A DNA stretch of 8,671 nucleotides, from contig JAEYRC010000373.1 in NCBI GenBank assembly GCA_023409675.1, positions 1 to 8,671 on the forward strand, written 5' to 3'. A program made the translations under genes and the position numbers. Under the pieces are notes generated by a model, which saw only the letters and a program-made list of their open reading frames with translations, had not been told where the DNA came from and ran no database searches. Source of the DNA: Bacteroidota bacterium. Its GTDB lineage: Bacteria > Bacteroidota > Bacteroidia > Chitinophagales > Chitinophagaceae. Of this stretch, positions 7,266 to 8,671 are shown piece after piece (positions within the stretch are counted from its first letter, which is position 1; every line of letters starts with the position of its first letter).

Positions 7266-7423
7266 TTCCCGCAGATGGCGCAGATTTAGGCAGATAGACG
7301 CAGATTGAACAGCCTTTCCCGCAGATGGCGCAGATTTGGCGCAGATTTGCGCAGATTAGATTATTAATGAATTAATATATTTCCCGCAGATGGCGGGTAT
7401 TTTAAGGCAGATTTGCGCAGATT
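7266..7423. repeat. Intergenic GCAGAT repeat cluster (three units)
   Basis: Three units begin with the identical 15-mer TTCCCGCAGATGGCG at 7266, 7316 and 7381, and each ends with CGCAGATT (7299-7306, 7350-7357, 7416-7423). Within them the hexamer GCAGAT occurs 11 times (starts 7271, 7280, 7290, 7300, 7321, 7330, 7341, 7351, 7386, 7407, 7417), mostly 9-11 bp apart. The cluster fills the gap between two convergent genes. It codes for nothing visible and shows no transposase or terminal inverted repeats. Similar CGCAGATTT-type repeats are, to my recollection, scattered between genes in many Bacteroidota genomes; function unknown. Confidence 0.85.
7383..7397 (+). terminator. Small hairpin in the third repeat unit, possible terminator of the cyanophycinase operon
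   Basis: CCCGC (7383-7387) pairs with GCGGG (7393-7397) around a 5-base loop, followed by TATTTTA. Only the third repeat unit has the GGT after GGCG that makes this pairing possible. It lies 132 bp after the cyanophycinase stop. The stem is short and the U tract interrupted, so termination here is tentative. Confidence 0.3.
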
Positions 7424-7463
7424 GGGTTAATATGCTGAGTTGAATTGTAAATTTCTTTTGCAA

Positions 7464-8303
7464 TCATTCAAATTGGTCTACCTCGATCTTTGTCATCGTT
7501 AGCATCTTATTGAAATTTGTCTGCGCATTAATGCCATCAAATAATAATTCGCCGATATTTTTAGGAACGATCTGCCAGCTAAAGCCGAACTTATCGCTTA
7601 GCCAGCCGCATTTGGAAGGAGTTCCGTCTTTCAGCAGATTGTTCCAGTAATGGTCGATTGTTTGCTGGTCATCACATTCTACAACAAATGAAAATGTTGG
7701 ATTGAACGTATAGGGCTGGTCTACACCACTGTCCATCGCCATCAGCATTTCACCGTTAAGATAGAACTGCGTGTGCATTACCTGATCCTTTTTATCGCCC
7801 TCAGGGTAATACATAACACCATCGGATTTGAAATCCGGAAAAATTTGTTCATACATTTTTAACGCTTCTGTGCATTTACCCTGCTGTGAACCGCAAAACA
7901 TCAGTGTGGGTACAATACGCTTTGATGAAGTGCCGGTCTGGTCTTCCGTATACAGTTGCCAGCCTATTCCATATTTATCCGTTACCCAGGAATATAAACT
8001 ACTCCAATCGTATTTGCCCAGGGGCATTAGTTCTTCACCTCCCTCCTTTAGCCTTTCATGAAGCCTGGTGGTTTCCCCGGGATCTTTCGACATGACCATA
8101 AAAGACAAAGAGCCATTTGGCTGATAATGCGAATTGCCGTTTAGAAACATAAAAGAAGTATCATTCAGACGGCCATACACGACATACTCATTTTCATCAA
8201 TCAATTCAGAAGATTCAAAAATGCCTGAATAAAAAGCAAATTGTTCTCTGGCATTATCTTTCACCCAGAGGCAGGAGTATAAGTTGGTGTTAGCAGTATT
8301 CAT
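7464..8303 (-). CDS. Tandem-domain VOC family protein (PhnB/3-demethylubiquinone-9 3-methyltransferase-like fold)
   Basis: This 279-residue cytoplasmic protein has no signal peptide and two copies of the glyoxalase-like domain often labelled 3-dmu-9_3-mt or PhnB. Copy one covers about residues 7-119, with W-V-K-D-N-A-REQFAFY near its start and SWVTDKYGIGWQLY (105-118) at its end. Copy two covers about 129-247, with TEALKMYEQIF (145-155) and GWLSDKFGFSWQIVP (233-247). The repeated W.(S/T)DK(Y/F)G..WQ ending in both halves is the clearest evidence for the duplication. Members of this group are mostly of unknown function despite the methyltransferase name, and I do not assign a substrate. It is convergent with the cyanophycinase operon and separated from it by the repeat cluster, so it is probably not part of that pathway. 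The ATG at 8303 is preceded, on the coding strand, by an A-rich stretch. Confidence 0.9.
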   Translation of the reverse strand: MNTANTNLYSCLWVKDNAREQFAFYSGIFESSELIDENEYVVYGRLNDTSFMFLNGNSHYQPNGSLSFMVMSKDPGETTRLHERLKEGGEELMPLGKYDWSSLYSWVTDKYGIGWQLYTEDQTGTSSKRIVPTLMFCGSQQGKCTEALKMYEQIFPDFKSDGVMYYPEGDKKDQVMHTQFYLNGEMLMAMDSGVDQPYTFNPTFSFVVECDDQQTIDHYWNNLLKDGTPSKCGWLSDKFGFSWQIVPKNIGELLFDGINAQTNFNKMLTMTKIEVDQFE

Positions 8304-8441
8304 GTAAATCGTTTTATTTATTTTGAAAAAAAACTGAAATGCTCATGCAAGCAGTTCTTTAAAATTACATGAAAGAATAATGGCGTATGAAGGGATATAG
8401 AGACAAAGCAGCGGGTAATTGAGGACAAATACTATCGGTGA

Positions 8442-8671
8442 TTACTTCCCACTGATACGGCTATTTGCTCCCCATCTGGTTATATAATAAGACTGCCGGG
8501 AAAAGCGATCTTTAGCAGTAAATTCATCAAGACCTGCGAAAACGATATCCACATCCTTCAATACAGTTTTTTCCCCATAATTCCAGCATACCATCTTTCA
8601 CACTTATCTTCACCCTTACTTCCCAAAATTCGCCTGAATCAGACGATTTTTTAAACCGTACTGTAGTACTG
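8442..8671 (-). pseudogene. C-terminal fragment of an unrecognised gene, probably frameshifted, entering from the right edge
   Basis: On the minus strand, one frame is open from the edge (codons from 8670) and reads ...EFWEVRVKISVKDGMLELWGK before drifting into a cysteine-rich tail and stopping at 8527-8529. The frame one base later continues smoothly as TVLKDVDIVFAGLDEF and on through YYITRWGANSRISGK to a TAA at 8442-8444. The two join naturally at the run of six A residues (plus strand T6 at 8567-8572) if one base is removed. I therefore read this as one gene of at least about 75 codons with a one-base insertion, either real or a sequencing error. I do not recognise the protein. Alternatively the gene simply ends at 8527 and the second frame is chance. 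It runs in the same direction as the VOC gene, 138 bp upstream of it. Confidence 0.4.

Noticed and set aside
7266..7423. CRISPR array
   Set aside because: Units are unequal (50 and 65 bp between heads), the spacing is itself made of the same hexamer, and there are no unique spacers of constant length or cas genes.
8304..8441. Additional small gene or RNA upstream of the VOC gene
   Set aside because: I found no convincing open frame, hairpin-plus-T tract or known RNA motif. An imperfect inverted repeat (TGCT/AGCA near 8339-8352) is too short to support a call.
8561..8575. Programmed ribosomal frameshift, as in insertion-sequence transposases
   Set aside because: The A-AAA-AAC-like stretch would support a -1 slip, but joining the two frames needs a +1 shift. 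No transposase motif or inverted repeats are visible.

Overview
The window looks like chromosomal DNA from a Bacteroidota bacterium. The evidence is a SusC/SusD outer-membrane pair, several lipoproteins with relaxed lipoboxes, signal peptides ending in the 'LQAQ' style, start codons without clear Shine-Dalgarno sequences, and an intergenic cluster of GCAGAT-type repeats. A Chitinophagaceae-like source is my guess from the overall flavour and cannot be proved here.

Layout. Positions 1-2667 hold the C-terminal 888 residues of a SusC-type TonB-dependent transporter that enters from the left edge. It is followed after 11 bp by a SusD-type surface lipoprotein (2679-4061). A GC-rich 12-bp hairpin (4108-4142) closes this pair. 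Next come a lipoprotein cyanophycinase-like S51 peptidase (4175-5257), a lipoprotein isoaspartyl peptidase/asparaginase of the Ntn-hydrolase class (5396-6412), and a second, secreted S51 cyanophycinase (6409-7251) whose start overlaps the previous stop by 4 bp. Then there is a convergent intergenic region with about 10-bp-phased repeats (7266-7423). A tandem-domain VOC/PhnB-like protein lies on the minus strand (7464-8303). The right edge holds a probable frameshifted fragment of another minus-strand gene (8442-8671).

How the genes fit together. Cyanophycinase cuts cyanophycin, a polyaspartate backbone with arginine on each side chain, into beta-Asp-Arg dipeptides. Isoaspartyl peptidase splits beta-Asp-Arg into Asp and Arg. 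All three enzymes here carry export signals, and both S51 proteins keep the arginine-rich DQH..xRxRxxR signature of true cyanophycinases. Placed beside SusC/SusD, they look like a peptide-polymer analogue of a polysaccharide utilisation locus: a surface enzyme and SusD capture and fragment the polymer, SusC imports fragments, and the remaining enzymes finish the job in the periplasm. The individual enzyme families are well supported. Their joint role with this SusC/SusD pair as a cyanophycin (or other isoaspartyl-peptide) utilisation locus is inference and is the main finding.
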